This document shows positions 8,193 to 16,144 of a stretch of 29,934 nucleotides of DNA, one piece after another (position 1 is the first letter of the stretch; the number at the start of each line of letters is the position of its first letter). Under the pieces are notes generated by a model, which was not told the DNA's origin, made no database searches, and was given only the letters and a program-made list of their open reading frames with translations. Source of the DNA: a virus. Location of the stretch: the IMG/VR virus record IMGVR_UViG_3300020450_000064, positions 1 through 29,934 of that record. One strand, 5' to 3'. Position numbers and translations under genes: made by a program.

Positions 8193-8586
8193 TTTCTTAA
8201 AGTATACAAAATTTGTTAATGCTGTAACATCAAATGAAAGTAAGTACGGTGGACATTTTAAAGATCGTATAAAAGAATTAGATTCTAAAGACTTTGCCTC
8301 ACATAGAGCATTAACTGCTGCACTTGGATTGTGTGCAGAGTCAGGAGAATTTACTGAAATAGTAAAGAAGATATTATTCCAAGGTAAACCAGTTACTCAA
8401 GAAAATCTATTTCATATGAAACGTGAACTAGGTGATATCATGTGGTATTTTATACAGGCATGCATAGCACTAGATGTTTCACCAGAAGAGATCATAGAAA
8501 TGAATGTAGATAAATTAAAGAGTAGATATCCTGGCGGAGAGTTTGATGTTCACTACTCAGAAAATAGAGAGAAAGGAGATCTATGA
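8185..8586 (+). CDS. mazG: MazG-type nucleotide pyrophosphohydrolase
   Basis: 133 residues, single MazG domain. The metal-binding helices are clear: E52/E55 in LCAESGEFTEIVKK, and E81/D84 in MKRELGDIMWYF. These enzymes hydrolyse NTPs or dNTPs, or possibly (p)ppGpp, to monophosphates with Mg2+. Cyanophage MazG has been proposed to modulate host ppGpp, but later biochemical work favoured dNTP substrates such as dGTP and dCTP, consistent with recycling host nucleotides. It overlaps gp41 by 8 bases and the next small gene by 4. An AGGAGA-like site near its end serves that gene. Confidence 0.95.
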   Translation: MIDFLKYTKFVNAVTSNESKYGGHFKDRIKELDSKDFASHRALTAALGLCAESGEFTEIVKKILFQGKPVTQENLFHMKRELGDIMWYFIQACIALDVSPEEIIEMNVDKLKSRYPGGEFDVHYSENREKGDL

Positions 8587-8735
8587 ATTGTTGGCACTGT
8601 AAAACAGAATTAATATGGTCAAGTGATTATGATGTCGAGGATCTAAATGATGGAGAAGAGTCTGAGTATGATTTTTTTACCATCCTTACTTGTCCTAAAT
8701 GTTTATCTTACTATGAGGTATTTCACCACAAATAA
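8583..8735 (+). CDS. Small zinc-ribbon protein after mazG
   Basis: 50 residues, with ATGA overlap with the mazG stop and a strong AAAGGAGAT ribosome site. It begins MNCWHCKTELIW and ends with LTCPKCLSYYEVFHHK, giving two CxxC pairs about 37 residues apart, a treble-clef or zinc-ribbon layout. The centre is very acidic (DYDVEDLNDGEESEYD), which could mimic nucleic acid or bind a basic partner. A tiny zinc-ribbon gene next to mazG is seen in other phages, from memory. Function unknown. Confidence 0.78.
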   Translation: MNCWHCKTELIWSSDYDVEDLNDGEESEYDFFTILTCPKCLSYYEVFHHK

Positions 8736-9496
8736 TGGCATACTTAGTTCACCCCCTACCACCTAGAAAAGTTTGGGTAAAAAAAGAATATCTTTATGAT
8801 CTAGAAAAAGGTCATGGGGAACTTACACCTGGTATATGGATATCTGTAAGAAGTATACAGGCAAAAGCACTATACTTTGAGACATTACTTACTGACTATG
8901 GTGCACTGTTTGACAAGTTACCCTTGAGTGCATTTGTATGGAAACCAGATATTGATTGGGATAATCAATTACCATTAGATGTATTAGAACTATGGGATTG
9001 TTTTGACTATAACATTACAGTTGTAGAGAAACCTATACTAGGTAGATGTCAGTTCTTTGGTAAGGATAAGAAGATGCATCCTGGCGAGTATGAATTTACT
9101 ATCGACACTGCACATCCTGATTTTTCTGTACTAGATGTAAACTTTTCAGAGCATGATCCAGAGCATAAGACATTTAATATCATTGCACTAGACAACGGAC
9201 AGTTCGCTGCACAACCAAATAATAGATGTCAGTTCTTTGATAACAGTTTGGTTGATAATGATAATCTTAAACAACCTGACTTCAAAGTATGCACACAGAA
9301 CTATGCAGTAGAGACACTGCCTAAGTGGTGGTCTGTAGGACATACAGATGAGTGGGCATATAAAACAGGAGAAGAGGAAGTTGAACTGCAGATAGAACCA
9401 GAGTTGGGAGAACCAGAAGTATACTGGTCAAGTAAGGCATTAGATGACTTGGATGAAATAAATAAAAATAAAAACGATGGCGAAGGCAAAGATTGA
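8735..9496 (+). CDS. Conserved cyanophage protein, unknown
   Basis: 253 residues, starting in a TAATG overlap with the zinc-ribbon stop. Trp- and acid-rich, with no signal peptide or membrane span. Two similar segments stand out, GRCQFFGKDKK and NRCQFFDNSLV, about 55 residues apart, suggesting an internal repeat with a Cys in each. The tail is acidic (EEEVELQIEPELGEPE), then Lys/Asn-rich. I recall homologues in other T4-like cyanophages but cannot assign a function. It overlaps the next gene by 20 bases. Confidence 0.75.
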   Translation: MAYLVHPLPPRKVWVKKEYLYDLEKGHGELTPGIWISVRSIQAKALYFETLLTDYGALFDKLPLSAFVWKPDIDWDNQLPLDVLELWDCFDYNITVVEKPILGRCQFFGKDKKMHPGEYEFTIDTAHPDFSVLDVNFSEHDPEHKTFNIIALDNGQFAAQPNNRCQFFDNSLVDNDNLKQPDFKVCTQNYAVETLPKWWSVGHTDEWAYKTGEEEVELQIEPELGEPEVYWSSKALDDLDEINKNKNDGEGKD

Positions 9497-10604
9497 TGCC
9501 AACCGAGGAGATTTATTTGAAGCATTTTTTGCAGCAGCAGTAGCAGCAAGATTTGTTAAGAGGATGGAGAAAAAAACTGAGAGGAAACTGCCTCTAGTGG
9601 AAGGTAAAGATGTTGATAAGGTTCTCACTGAAATGATGAAGAGAGGATATAAGAAAAAAGTAAATGATGTAGGTAGTGCAGTTATGGATACTGTATCAGT
9701 TAGCGTTTCTATACCTGCAAAGGCAACAGCATTTCTACAGAAGAAAGAGAACTGGAAAAAGGTAACTGATCTTAGGGATGGTGCTATTAGATTTGTTAAT
9801 GGTAATCAAAAGATCAATATGCAATCAAAAGATCTATCTCTTAATGTCAAAGATGATACTATAAAAGTAATAGCAGCAGGAACAGAAGATCAGAAAGGTA
9901 CTAAGGCAGACGTTAAGGTAGAAATAAAATCAAAAGATAAAAAATATAAGACTACAGATTACTCTCTTAAAGTATCTGGTGGTGAACAGTTTCATCAGGT
10001 GTCTGGATTAGGATTTGATAAGTTTATCAATATATTTGGTGAGATGGGACTGAGTGTTAAAGAATCTGAAAAAATATATGAGAAGAAATTGACTGAGTTC
10101 TTTGATAGTGAAGTATATACTAAGAAATATTCTAGTAGAGAAGATGCTGAGAAAACTGGTGGTGGTGATAATTTAAAAGAATCAGCAAGGGTTGTATATG
10201 AACAGGCACAAAGAACACTTGAGAAAGGATTGAACGCAAACTTTGAATCAGATGTAAAGAAAAAGTTTGCAGACTATATTGTATTTGGATTGTCTAGGAA
10301 TGTAGAGACTGAACTAGTTAAATTTGAGAGTGAAAAAGAAGTTAAGAGTTTTGTTATTAATGAACAGTTCAAAGAACAACTACTACAAGGACGTTATACT
10401 ACTGAACTAGTTAAGACAGGTAGTCCTACTGTTAAAATATACCGTGCAGATGATAATGGTAAGAAGTTAGCAGGTAAAGAAAACTTTCTCATACAAATCA
10501 GATATAAACTTGAGGTTGCTAGTAGTTCATCTCAAGGTACTAAAGTGTATAAGTTCTACCCAAGGCACTATCTAGAGGCACAATCTGGTATGTTTTCACT
10601 TTAG
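9477..10604 (+). CDS. Conserved protein of unknown function, 375 aa
   Basis: The protein begins MAKAKIDANRGDLFEAFFAAAVAARF, an Ala-rich helix seen, from memory, at the start of several marine-phage proteins. The middle (about 110-190) is Lys-rich and beta-like (NVKDDTIKVIAAG, KADVKVEIKSK). The C-terminal third ends in beta-rich FLIQIRYKLEVASSS and KFYPRHYLEAQSG. No Cys, no membrane span and no catalytic motif were recognised. It sits between replication genes and the modular Lys-rich proteins, so a virion or DNA-associated role is possible but unproven. Confidence 0.72.
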   Translation: MAKAKIDANRGDLFEAFFAAAVAARFVKRMEKKTERKLPLVEGKDVDKVLTEMMKRGYKKKVNDVGSAVMDTVSVSVSIPAKATAFLQKKENWKKVTDLRDGAIRFVNGNQKINMQSKDLSLNVKDDTIKVIAAGTEDQKGTKADVKVEIKSKDKKYKTTDYSLKVSGGEQFHQVSGLGFDKFINIFGEMGLSVKESEKIYEKKLTEFFDSEVYTKKYSSREDAEKTGGGDNLKESARVVYEQAQRTLEKGLNANFESDVKKKFADYIVFGLSRNVETELVKFESEKEVKSFVINEQFKEQLLQGRYTTELVKTGSPTVKIYRADDNGKKLAGKENFLIQIRYKLEVASSSSQGTKVYKFYPRHYLEAQSGMFSL

Positions 10605-10612
10605 CCTAAATA
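10605..10612 (+). promoter_or_regulatory. Possible late-promoter variant before the head-protein cassette
   Basis: CCTAAATA lies 31 bases upstream of the ATG at 10644, a spacing like that of the clear late element before 15206. It differs from TATAAATA in its first two bases. Supported mainly by position and by CTAAATA recurring at 25886. Weak. Confidence 0.35.
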
Positions 10613-10643
10613 ATATTTGAGAGCGACCTCATTCCTATTATAA

Positions 10644-11789
10644 ATGAAGAAATTTAGTTTATTCCTTGCTGAAGCAGAAAGAACAATGGCAGCAAAGGAA
10701 GCAGAGAAACGAAATCTTAGACACGTTGGTTACGGAAAGTATGCCGATCAAGCTGGCAATGTAACACACATGTCAAAAGCAGGGAAGCTTGTAAGACTTA
10801 CAGCAGCAGAATTAGCTGCAGGAGATGCAACCAATGGAGGAGAAGAAACGTCATCTGGCGATGGTCAGGTCGATCAAGGTAGCATATCTATTACTTTTGG
10901 AAGATTTAATCCTCCAACTACAGGACATGAGGCACTCATAAAAAAAGTAGCAGAGAGTGCAAAAAATGGAGAGTATCGAATATACCCCTCAAGGACGCAG
11001 GATGATAAGAAGAACCCCCTTGACCCTTCCACGAAGGTTAAGTTTATGCATAAAGCGTACCCAGATCATACAAATGCTATCATCTCTAATGAAGAGATGC
11101 GTACAATATTTGATGTTTTGGGATCGCTAGACTCAGAAGGATATAGTGATGTTAATATTATTGTAGGTGGTGATAGAGTTAGTGAGTTTAATTCACTAGC
11201 ACAGAAATATAATGGACAAGCTTATACATTTGAAAACATACGTGTGACATCAGCAGGTGATAGAGATCCTGATGGTGAAGGTATAGAAGGTATGTCTGCA
11301 TCTAAACAACGTAAGTTTGTATCTGAAAATAATTACGAAGAGTTTGAAAAGGGATGTCCTAAAGGATTAAAACCAAAAGACAAACAGGAATTGTTTAATA
11401 CACTCAAAGGAGCAATGAATATTGAAGAGTGTATAGATGACTTTAATGAAGTTTCGTTTCATTTATATGAGATCGCACCTAAATTAGATCCGAAGGGGTT
11501 GCGTGAAGCATACCTCACCGAAGGATTATTTTCTATAGGTAGTTATGTCGAGAACCTCAACACAGGGATCATTTCTAAGGTTGTTAGTCGTGGTAGCAAT
11601 TACGTCATCAGCATTGATGAGCATGATAATCTATTTCGCAGTTGGTTAAAAGACTTAGTAGAAGTTAAAGGATGGTTACAACCATCTGAACGTGAGTATG
11701 CAACAGATAGTTTAGATGCTTACGTGCGTAAATTAACGCCAGGACAATTTCTAAAGAAGATAAATAAAAAGGAGAAAGTACTGCAATGA
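10644..11789 (+). CDS. Nucleotidyltransferase with capsid-targeting-like N terminus
   Basis: 381 residues, modular. MKKFSLFLAEAE resembles the T4 capsid-targeting sequence (MKTYQEFIAEA in internal proteins), with an LAE|A site (8-11) fitting the gp21 prohead-protease rule. Residues 82-235 are a HIGH-type nucleotidyltransferase: GRFNPPTTGH (86-95), VGGDRVSEF, and MSASKQR (217-223) as the nucleotide-binding S-x-x-x-x-R segment. NMN/pantetheine-phosphate adenylyltransferases and glycerol-phosphate cytidylyltransferases share this fold. LTE|G (291-294) then precedes a small SH3/KOW-like domain (GSYVENLNTG). An enzyme packaged and injected with DNA is inference; the substrate is unknown. Confidence 0.82.
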   Translation: MKKFSLFLAEAERTMAAKEAEKRNLRHVGYGKYADQAGNVTHMSKAGKLVRLTAAELAAGDATNGGEETSSGDGQVDQGSISITFGRFNPPTTGHEALIKKVAESAKNGEYRIYPSRTQDDKKNPLDPSTKVKFMHKAYPDHTNAIISNEEMRTIFDVLGSLDSEGYSDVNIIVGGDRVSEFNSLAQKYNGQAYTFENIRVTSAGDRDPDGEGIEGMSASKQRKFVSENNYEEFEKGCPKGLKPKDKQELFNTLKGAMNIEECIDDFNEVSFHLYEIAPKLDPKGLREAYLTEGLFSIGSYVENLNTGIISKVVSRGSNYVISIDEHDNLFRSWLKDLVEVKGWLQPSEREYATDSLDAYVRKLTPGQFLKKINKKEKVLQ

Positions 11790-12313
11790 CAATGAAGACC
11801 TTTACTGACATAAAATTACCTGATATGAGCGACGCATATCGTCAGGTACAAGACATAGCTGAAAAGAAAGCATCTAAAGATTACGATGGTGATGGTAAGA
11901 TCGAAAGCGGATCAAAAGAACATGCAGGAGCAGTTCATAATGCTATCCAAAAGAAGAAAGGTCTAAAACCTGACGGAAAAGACACTCGTAAGGAAGAGGT
12001 AGAAGTAGATGAAGCTACACTAGCAACAGCACGTAAGAATATTGGTAGAGATCCTAAGAAAAAATCTTGTTGGGATGGATATAAGGCAACTGGAACCAAG
12101 ATGAAAGGTGGTAAAGCAGTACCTGATTGTAAGAAAGAAGAGGTAGAACAAATTGATGAGATATCTGCAGATCTAGCACTCAAAGCTTCTAAAAAAGCAG
12201 ACATAGAGAGAGGAAAAGCAGCACATGCAGGTGACAAAGAGAAGGCAGTGTCTAAATTACAACAAGCAAAACGTTTATATAAGAAACAAGCCGCAAAAAG
12301 ATTAGGAAAATAG
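11786..12313 (+). CDS. Modular Lys-rich protein with EF-hand-like and Cys modules
   Basis: 175 residues. The first ATG (11786) overlaps the previous stop; the second (11792) gives MKTFTDIKLPDMSDA, closer to a capsid-targeting start. SKDYDGDGKIESGSKE resembles a calcium-binding loop (D-x-D-x-D-G) but lacks Glu at position 12. KKSCWDGYKATGTKMKGG followed by PDCKKE is a Cys-bounded module that I have seen in other cyanophage proteins. VDE|A and IDE|I resemble prohead-protease sites. The tail is helical and basic. Probably a virion-internal protein, judged with its neighbours. Confidence 0.7.
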   Translation: MTMKTFTDIKLPDMSDAYRQVQDIAEKKASKDYDGDGKIESGSKEHAGAVHNAIQKKKGLKPDGKDTRKEEVEVDEATLATARKNIGRDPKKKSCWDGYKATGTKMKGGKAVPDCKKEEVEQIDEISADLALKASKKADIERGKAAHAGDKEKAVSKLQQAKRLYKKQAAKRLGK

Positions 12314-12315
12314 TA

Positions 12316-14604
12316 ATGCTTAGTTTTAAATCTCTATCTGAAAAGAAAACTAAAGTCAAAATCAACCCCAAAAAAGAAGACATAACTGAAGGTTCTGGGG
12401 ATGATATTGATTTGAAAAAGAATCACGGTGATGACTGTGATTGTATCAAATGTGAAAAGAAGCGTCGCAGCGAAGACATTGATGAGGAAAAAAATCCTTA
12501 TTCAATGAAAAATAAATTGAAGATGGTCGGGTCATCCATTAAAGATAGAGTAAAACAAAAAGCAAGAGCTTTAACAACTACTCATACAGAATCTGCAAGT
12601 TTAAAAAAAGCAAAGATAAACTTTAACACTTCTAAAAAAGGTGGCAAGACAATTTATAAGGTTAATAAAAATGATGAGGCTGATGCTCAAAAGGCAATGA
12701 AGAATGATCCAAAATATATTTCTGGTAAAACTAGAGTGCAAGCACATCAGGAAGCATACGGTGGTAAAGGTTCATCAAGAAAAGCAAGATTATCATCCAT
12801 TCATCCCCCTACAGCAAAAGCAGCGATTAAAAATATCCCTGACGATGAAAGTGATAGGGGATCAGGAAATAAAGCTAAAAAAAGAATGGCAAAAATGTCA
12901 GAAGCGAAAGTAGATAAGAAAATTCCTGATTGGAAAAGATCAGCAGCAAGGAACGCACGTTATGGTAATCCTTATGGTTCACTTGCATTAGGTGGTGGTA
13001 TCCAAAGAGATAGAAGAGATGATCATTATAATAGAAGAGGTAAGAAAACTAAAGGATTGAAAGAAGTCATTCAGATGACTAAGAAAGCATACAACAAACT
13101 TCATAAGGATTTTAAGAGTGATGATCCTAAGAAACCTAGAACTACAAAGTATGTACCAGGTAAAGGAACAGTATCAATGCCTGTCAAGTTTGTTGATGAA
13201 GCAAAGGTAGATAAAGGACGTAGTGATTATGGTAAAGCATCTATAAGAAACTATAGAAGAAAAGGACCAGGTCATGATGATCCTGGCATGTTTGATCCCG
13301 AAGGTAAGAGAGGTAAGGCAATAGAACTACGTCGGAAAGAACACAAAGAACGTAGAGGTGTTAAAGGTGCAAAGGTTCCTGCGTACAAGAGAGAAGATGT
13401 AGAAATGGAAGGAACATCTTATGGTATCTTTAAAGGTGATGGTAAACCTAAAGGTCAAATGGCAGCATTTGCTAAGAAATCTAAAGAGAAAAAAAATCTT
13501 AAGGATACTATAATGTCTATAGGCACTCCTCCAACAGTGAAGGAAAGTAAGGGTCATAAGTATGATAATTCATTCATAGAAGGTGAAACAGGAAGTAAAA
13601 GAGCAAGAAGAAATACAACCTCTGCTATGAATAGATCTGGTCTGGGTATGGCTAAACCAGAACGTGAAAGAAAGGAAAGACAAGATAGACATAAGGCAGA
13701 CAGAGGAAAGAAAACTAAGGGAACTAAGGCAGGACATAGTGGTAGTGCATATCCACAGAGGAGTCATACTATAGACACAATGTATCCTCATAAGAAAACT
13801 GCTCGTTTAAAAGCAAAAGCTGCAGCAAGAAAGAAACTAAAAGAGATGATGGAGGGTGCAGCATGGACAAAAAAGTCAGGTAAGTCTGCCTCTGGTGGAC
13901 TTAATGAAAAAGGAAGAAAGTCTTACGAGAAAGCAAATCCTGGTTCAGATCTCAAAGCACCTGTAACTGACCCTAATCCAAAGAAAGGTGGTAAGGCAGA
14001 AGGCAGACAAAATTCATTCTGTAAGAGAATGAAAGGTATGAAGAAGAAGTTGACATCTAAGAAGACTGCTAACGATCCAGATTCAAGAATTAATAAGTCA
14101 CTTAGAAAATGGAGATGTAACGAGAGTGATACTTTAGAAAAGTTTTCATCCTTAAGTCTTATAGATAGTGTACAAACTCAGGAGAATGTCTATGGTAGTC
14201 AAGAAAAAATCTCAGAAAAGACAACAGAAGAGACAAAACTTGACAAAACGGTTGACGAAGCAACCAGATATAAAAAAGAAACTGGTTACGTAAAGGGTGG
14301 GACTAAAAAACCTACCTCTCCAAAGAAAAAAGACGCAGCATTAGACGCAGTGCTATCTAAAATTACAAGCAAGTATGGTAAGAATGCCATCATGCGACAG
14401 GGTAGTAAGCAAGCTAAGAAAGTTAAAGGTGCCAAATCTACTGCAGGAACTGGTAAATACAAGAAGGCAGCAGATGAAAAGAAACAACTGAAGAAAGATG
14501 CTAAGGAAATGGGTTATGGTAAGGATACCAAAGGGTATATCGAAACCAGAGCTAGGTATGGTAGTAAAGAAAATATGAAGAAAGGTCGCGGTTTAGGAAC
14601 TTAG
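12316..14604 (+). CDS. Very basic modular protein, candidate head-internal polyprotein
   Basis: 762 residues, extremely rich in Lys, Arg and Gly, beginning MLSFKSLSE (compare capsid-targeting MKxFxxFLxE). Prohead-protease-like sites recur: ITE|G (23-26), SEA (195-197), VDE|A (293-296), VKE|S (408-411), MME|G (511-514), VDE|A (646-649). Between them lie modules; three end in similar RRGKKTKG/RRGVKG/DRGKKTKG segments near 240, 346 and 462. Residues 514-602 (GLNEKGRKSYEKANPGS ... FCKRM ... LRKWRC) form a recognisable phage module, probably DUF6321 by memory. Composition suits DNA-binding peptides released in the capsid. No enzyme motif seen. Confidence 0.75.
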   Translation: MLSFKSLSEKKTKVKINPKKEDITEGSGDDIDLKKNHGDDCDCIKCEKKRRSEDIDEEKNPYSMKNKLKMVGSSIKDRVKQKARALTTTHTESASLKKAKINFNTSKKGGKTIYKVNKNDEADAQKAMKNDPKYISGKTRVQAHQEAYGGKGSSRKARLSSIHPPTAKAAIKNIPDDESDRGSGNKAKKRMAKMSEAKVDKKIPDWKRSAARNARYGNPYGSLALGGGIQRDRRDDHYNRRGKKTKGLKEVIQMTKKAYNKLHKDFKSDDPKKPRTTKYVPGKGTVSMPVKFVDEAKVDKGRSDYGKASIRNYRRKGPGHDDPGMFDPEGKRGKAIELRRKEHKERRGVKGAKVPAYKREDVEMEGTSYGIFKGDGKPKGQMAAFAKKSKEKKNLKDTIMSIGTPPTVKESKGHKYDNSFIEGETGSKRARRNTTSAMNRSGLGMAKPERERKERQDRHKADRGKKTKGTKAGHSGSAYPQRSHTIDTMYPHKKTARLKAKAAARKKLKEMMEGAAWTKKSGKSASGGLNEKGRKSYEKANPGSDLKAPVTDPNPKKGGKAEGRQNSFCKRMKGMKKKLTSKKTANDPDSRINKSLRKWRCNESDTLEKFSSLSLIDSVQTQENVYGSQEKISEKTTEETKLDKTVDEATRYKKETGYVKGGTKKPTSPKKKDAALDAVLSKITSKYGKNAIMRQGSKQAKKVKGAKSTAGTGKYKKAADEKKQLKKDAKEMGYGKDTKGYIETRARYGSKENMKKGRGLGT

Positions 14605-14620
14605 GTGATATAATAGAGAT

Positions 14621-14893
14621 ATGAATATACTACCCGACGAATTTAATCCAGTTGTACTTAGAGAGAAGTATGGTGACACTTTTGATGACGAAAAATATAG
14701 ACAGGCATCAAGGAAAAAAGAAGCTGAACTGAAAAAGAAGAAAAGCATCATGATGCATGGCAAGAAAAAGTATGCAGATATTGTTTCTAAAGGTAAAAAA
14801 GCAAAAGAAAAGATCAGAGACCCTAGAGGAATCAAGTTCAAAGATAAGAAGGGCGAAGGTTATATGAAGGGCGGTAAAAAAACATACGCTTAG
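14621..14893 (+). CDS. Small basic protein, unknown
   Basis: 90 residues, starting 16 bases after the polyprotein gene. An N-terminal acidic part (ILPDEFNPVVLREKYGDTFDDEKY) leads to a strongly Lys-rich helical region (about 25-65) and a glycine/lysine tail (GYMKGGKKTYA) resembling segments of the preceding modular protein. No family recognised. Same strand, composition and spacing suggest it belongs to the same set, possibly virion-internal. Confidence 0.65.
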   Translation: MNILPDEFNPVVLREKYGDTFDDEKYRQASRKKEAELKKKKSIMMHGKKKYADIVSKGKKAKEKIRDPRGIKFKDKKGEGYMKGGKKTYA

Positions 14894-14928
14894 ACTGATA
14901 TATAGTGTGAAGTAATTATTATTAGATC

Positions 14929-15126
14929 ATGCTATCATTTCTATTACCATTCGCTAAGAAGATTGTCGCAGACGCAGTAAACAAAATTCCAGATGACGGA
15001 GAGTTGGGTGAAAAACTCATAGACCTTTGTATTATTGTTCTGGAAAAGGCAGTTAAACTGACTAAAACCACTGCTGATGATAAACTATTAGAAACAGTTA
15101 AATCTGCTTTAGAAACACGTAGTTAA
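14929..15126 (+). CDS. Small helical protein, unknown
   Basis: 65 residues. Starts MLSFLLPFAKKIVADAV, an amphipathic to hydrophobic helix, followed by helices with LIDLCIIVLEKAVKLTK. A membrane-active role such as a holin-like peptide is conceivable, but the N-terminal helix is short and interrupted by KK. A strong terminator follows 7 bases after the stop, making it the last gene of the 10644-15126 unit. No family recognised. Confidence 0.65.
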   Translation: MLSFLLPFAKKIVADAVNKIPDDGELGEKLIDLCIIVLEKAVKLTKTTADDKLLETVKSALETRS

Positions 15127-15133
15127 ACATACT

Positions 15134-15165
15134 AAAATAGGGGGTTCTAAACCCCTATTTTTTAT
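15134..15165 (+). terminator. Strong intrinsic terminator
   Basis: AAAATAGGGG (15134-15143) pairs with CCCCTATTTT (15152-15161) around a short loop, followed by more T. It ends the unit before the structural gene at 15206, and its 3' edge touches the late promoter element at 15163. Confidence 0.92.
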
Positions 15166-15170
15166 AAATA
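15163..15170 (+). promoter_or_regulatory. T4-type late promoter TATAAATA
   Basis: Exact match to the T4 late-promoter element read by gp55-type sigma with gp33 and the sliding clamp. It lies 35 bases before the ATG of the structural protein at 15206 and directly after a terminator, so it should start a late transcript. Confidence 0.85.
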
Positions 15171-15205
15171 ATCTTAGATAGGAATAAGCTAGGAGTACTG
15201 AAACA

Positions 15206-15778
15206 ATGCCATTATACGGTGTAACTGATGCTGATGAGAGCAAACCCAAGTGGGCTGTGAGAGGTGGAGCTGTTGATCCATCAAATATCTTTGCAACTGC
15301 TGACGGTTGGGTTCTACGTCACTATAAGAAAGGAGATCAAACAGAATTTTGGGACGAGATTCTCGTCGCAGTTGACGGTTTGGTCGGAGCAGGTTCAAGA
15401 GGAACCGACACCCTAGGTGGTGCTGATATTACTGCAGTATTCTTTGAGAGTACAACATACGCAGCAGCAGACACTGGAACAGTTGTAGTTATCTACAATG
15501 AACTAGTTGATGTAACTGCAGGTGCTACTCTTGTGGTAACCAATACTACTGATAGTGCTAGTATCACTGCTACATATGCTAGAGGAACAGGTACAAACCG
15601 TATCGAGTTTGACTTTACATGTGCTGCAGCAAGTAAGGTACATACTATTGGTGCTCAAACAATTTCTGGAACAATCAAGGACGCTGGTACAAATACAGCA
15701 TCCGATAAGGTATTCGTTCTAGGTGATACAATCGGAGCAGGTGGTTCTGGTTCTACCAAGACAATTACTACAACTTAA
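15206..15778 (+). CDS. Probable virion structural protein
   Basis: 190 residues, preceded by an exact late promoter and AGGAGT ribosome site. N-terminal MPLYGVTDADESKPKW and GWVLRHYKKGDQTEFWDEILV match the start of structural proteins I recall from T4-like cyanophages. From about 75 on it is beta-rich and almost free of Lys (VTAGATLVVTNTTDSASIT), ending in a Gly/Ser/Thr tail, the composition of a capsid decoration or fibre-type beta domain. Structural assignment rests on late promoter and composition; the location in the particle is unknown. Confidence 0.7.
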   Translation: MPLYGVTDADESKPKWAVRGGAVDPSNIFATADGWVLRHYKKGDQTEFWDEILVAVDGLVGAGSRGTDTLGGADITAVFFESTTYAAADTGTVVVIYNELVDVTAGATLVVTNTTDSASITATYARGTGTNRIEFDFTCAAASKVHTIGAQTISGTIKDAGTNTASDKVFVLGDTIGAGGSGSTKTITTT

Positions 15779-15781
15779 TAA

Positions 15782-16144
15782 ATGAAATTTGACGAACTGA
15801 ATGAGGAGACCTACATTCTGTTCGCCATTAAACATTATGAAAATCCTCATTGTGTTACACGTGAGGATTTTGATGAAGACATGAAGCGTTTTAAGTATCT
15901 AAAACGACTCTTAAAACGTTATGTTAGAGGAGGTCCGTTGAGGACTCATCTTATTATTAACCATCTTATCATCCTTTATAATGTATTTGGCGAGGCAGCA
16001 ACTCCCCTTATCTTTTATAGACTTGAACGAGAGTATTGGTCAATACTCAAAACTATATTAATTTATTTGAATAAATATCCAGTAGGGATGCTTCCTGACT
16101 TGGAAGTAGATGATGACATCAACGATGATCTTAGAAACATATGA
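15782..16144 (+). CDS. Conserved helical protein of T4-like marine phages
   Basis: 120 residues starting 3 bases after the structural gene. It is mostly helical, with KRFKYLKRLLKRYVRGG, then HLIINHLIILYNVFGEAATPLIFYRLE and YWSILKTILIYLNKYP, and an acidic tail. I recall this family (likely DUF7207, unverified) as widely conserved beside late genes in cyanophages and related phages. No catalytic motif; hydrophobic stretches look like buried helices rather than membrane spans. It overlaps the next start as ATGA. Confidence 0.78.
   Translation: MKFDELNEETYILFAIKHYENPHCVTREDFDEDMKRFKYLKRLLKRYVRGGPLRTHLIINHLIILYNVFGEAATPLIFYRLEREYWSILKTILIYLNKYPVGMLPDLEVDDDINDDLRNI

Noticed and set aside
11935-12237. 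100-codon - strand frame opposite the modular protein
   Set aside because: Antisense shadow of a Lys/Ala-rich gene; no ribosome site and low-complexity Ser/Leu composition typical of complement frames.
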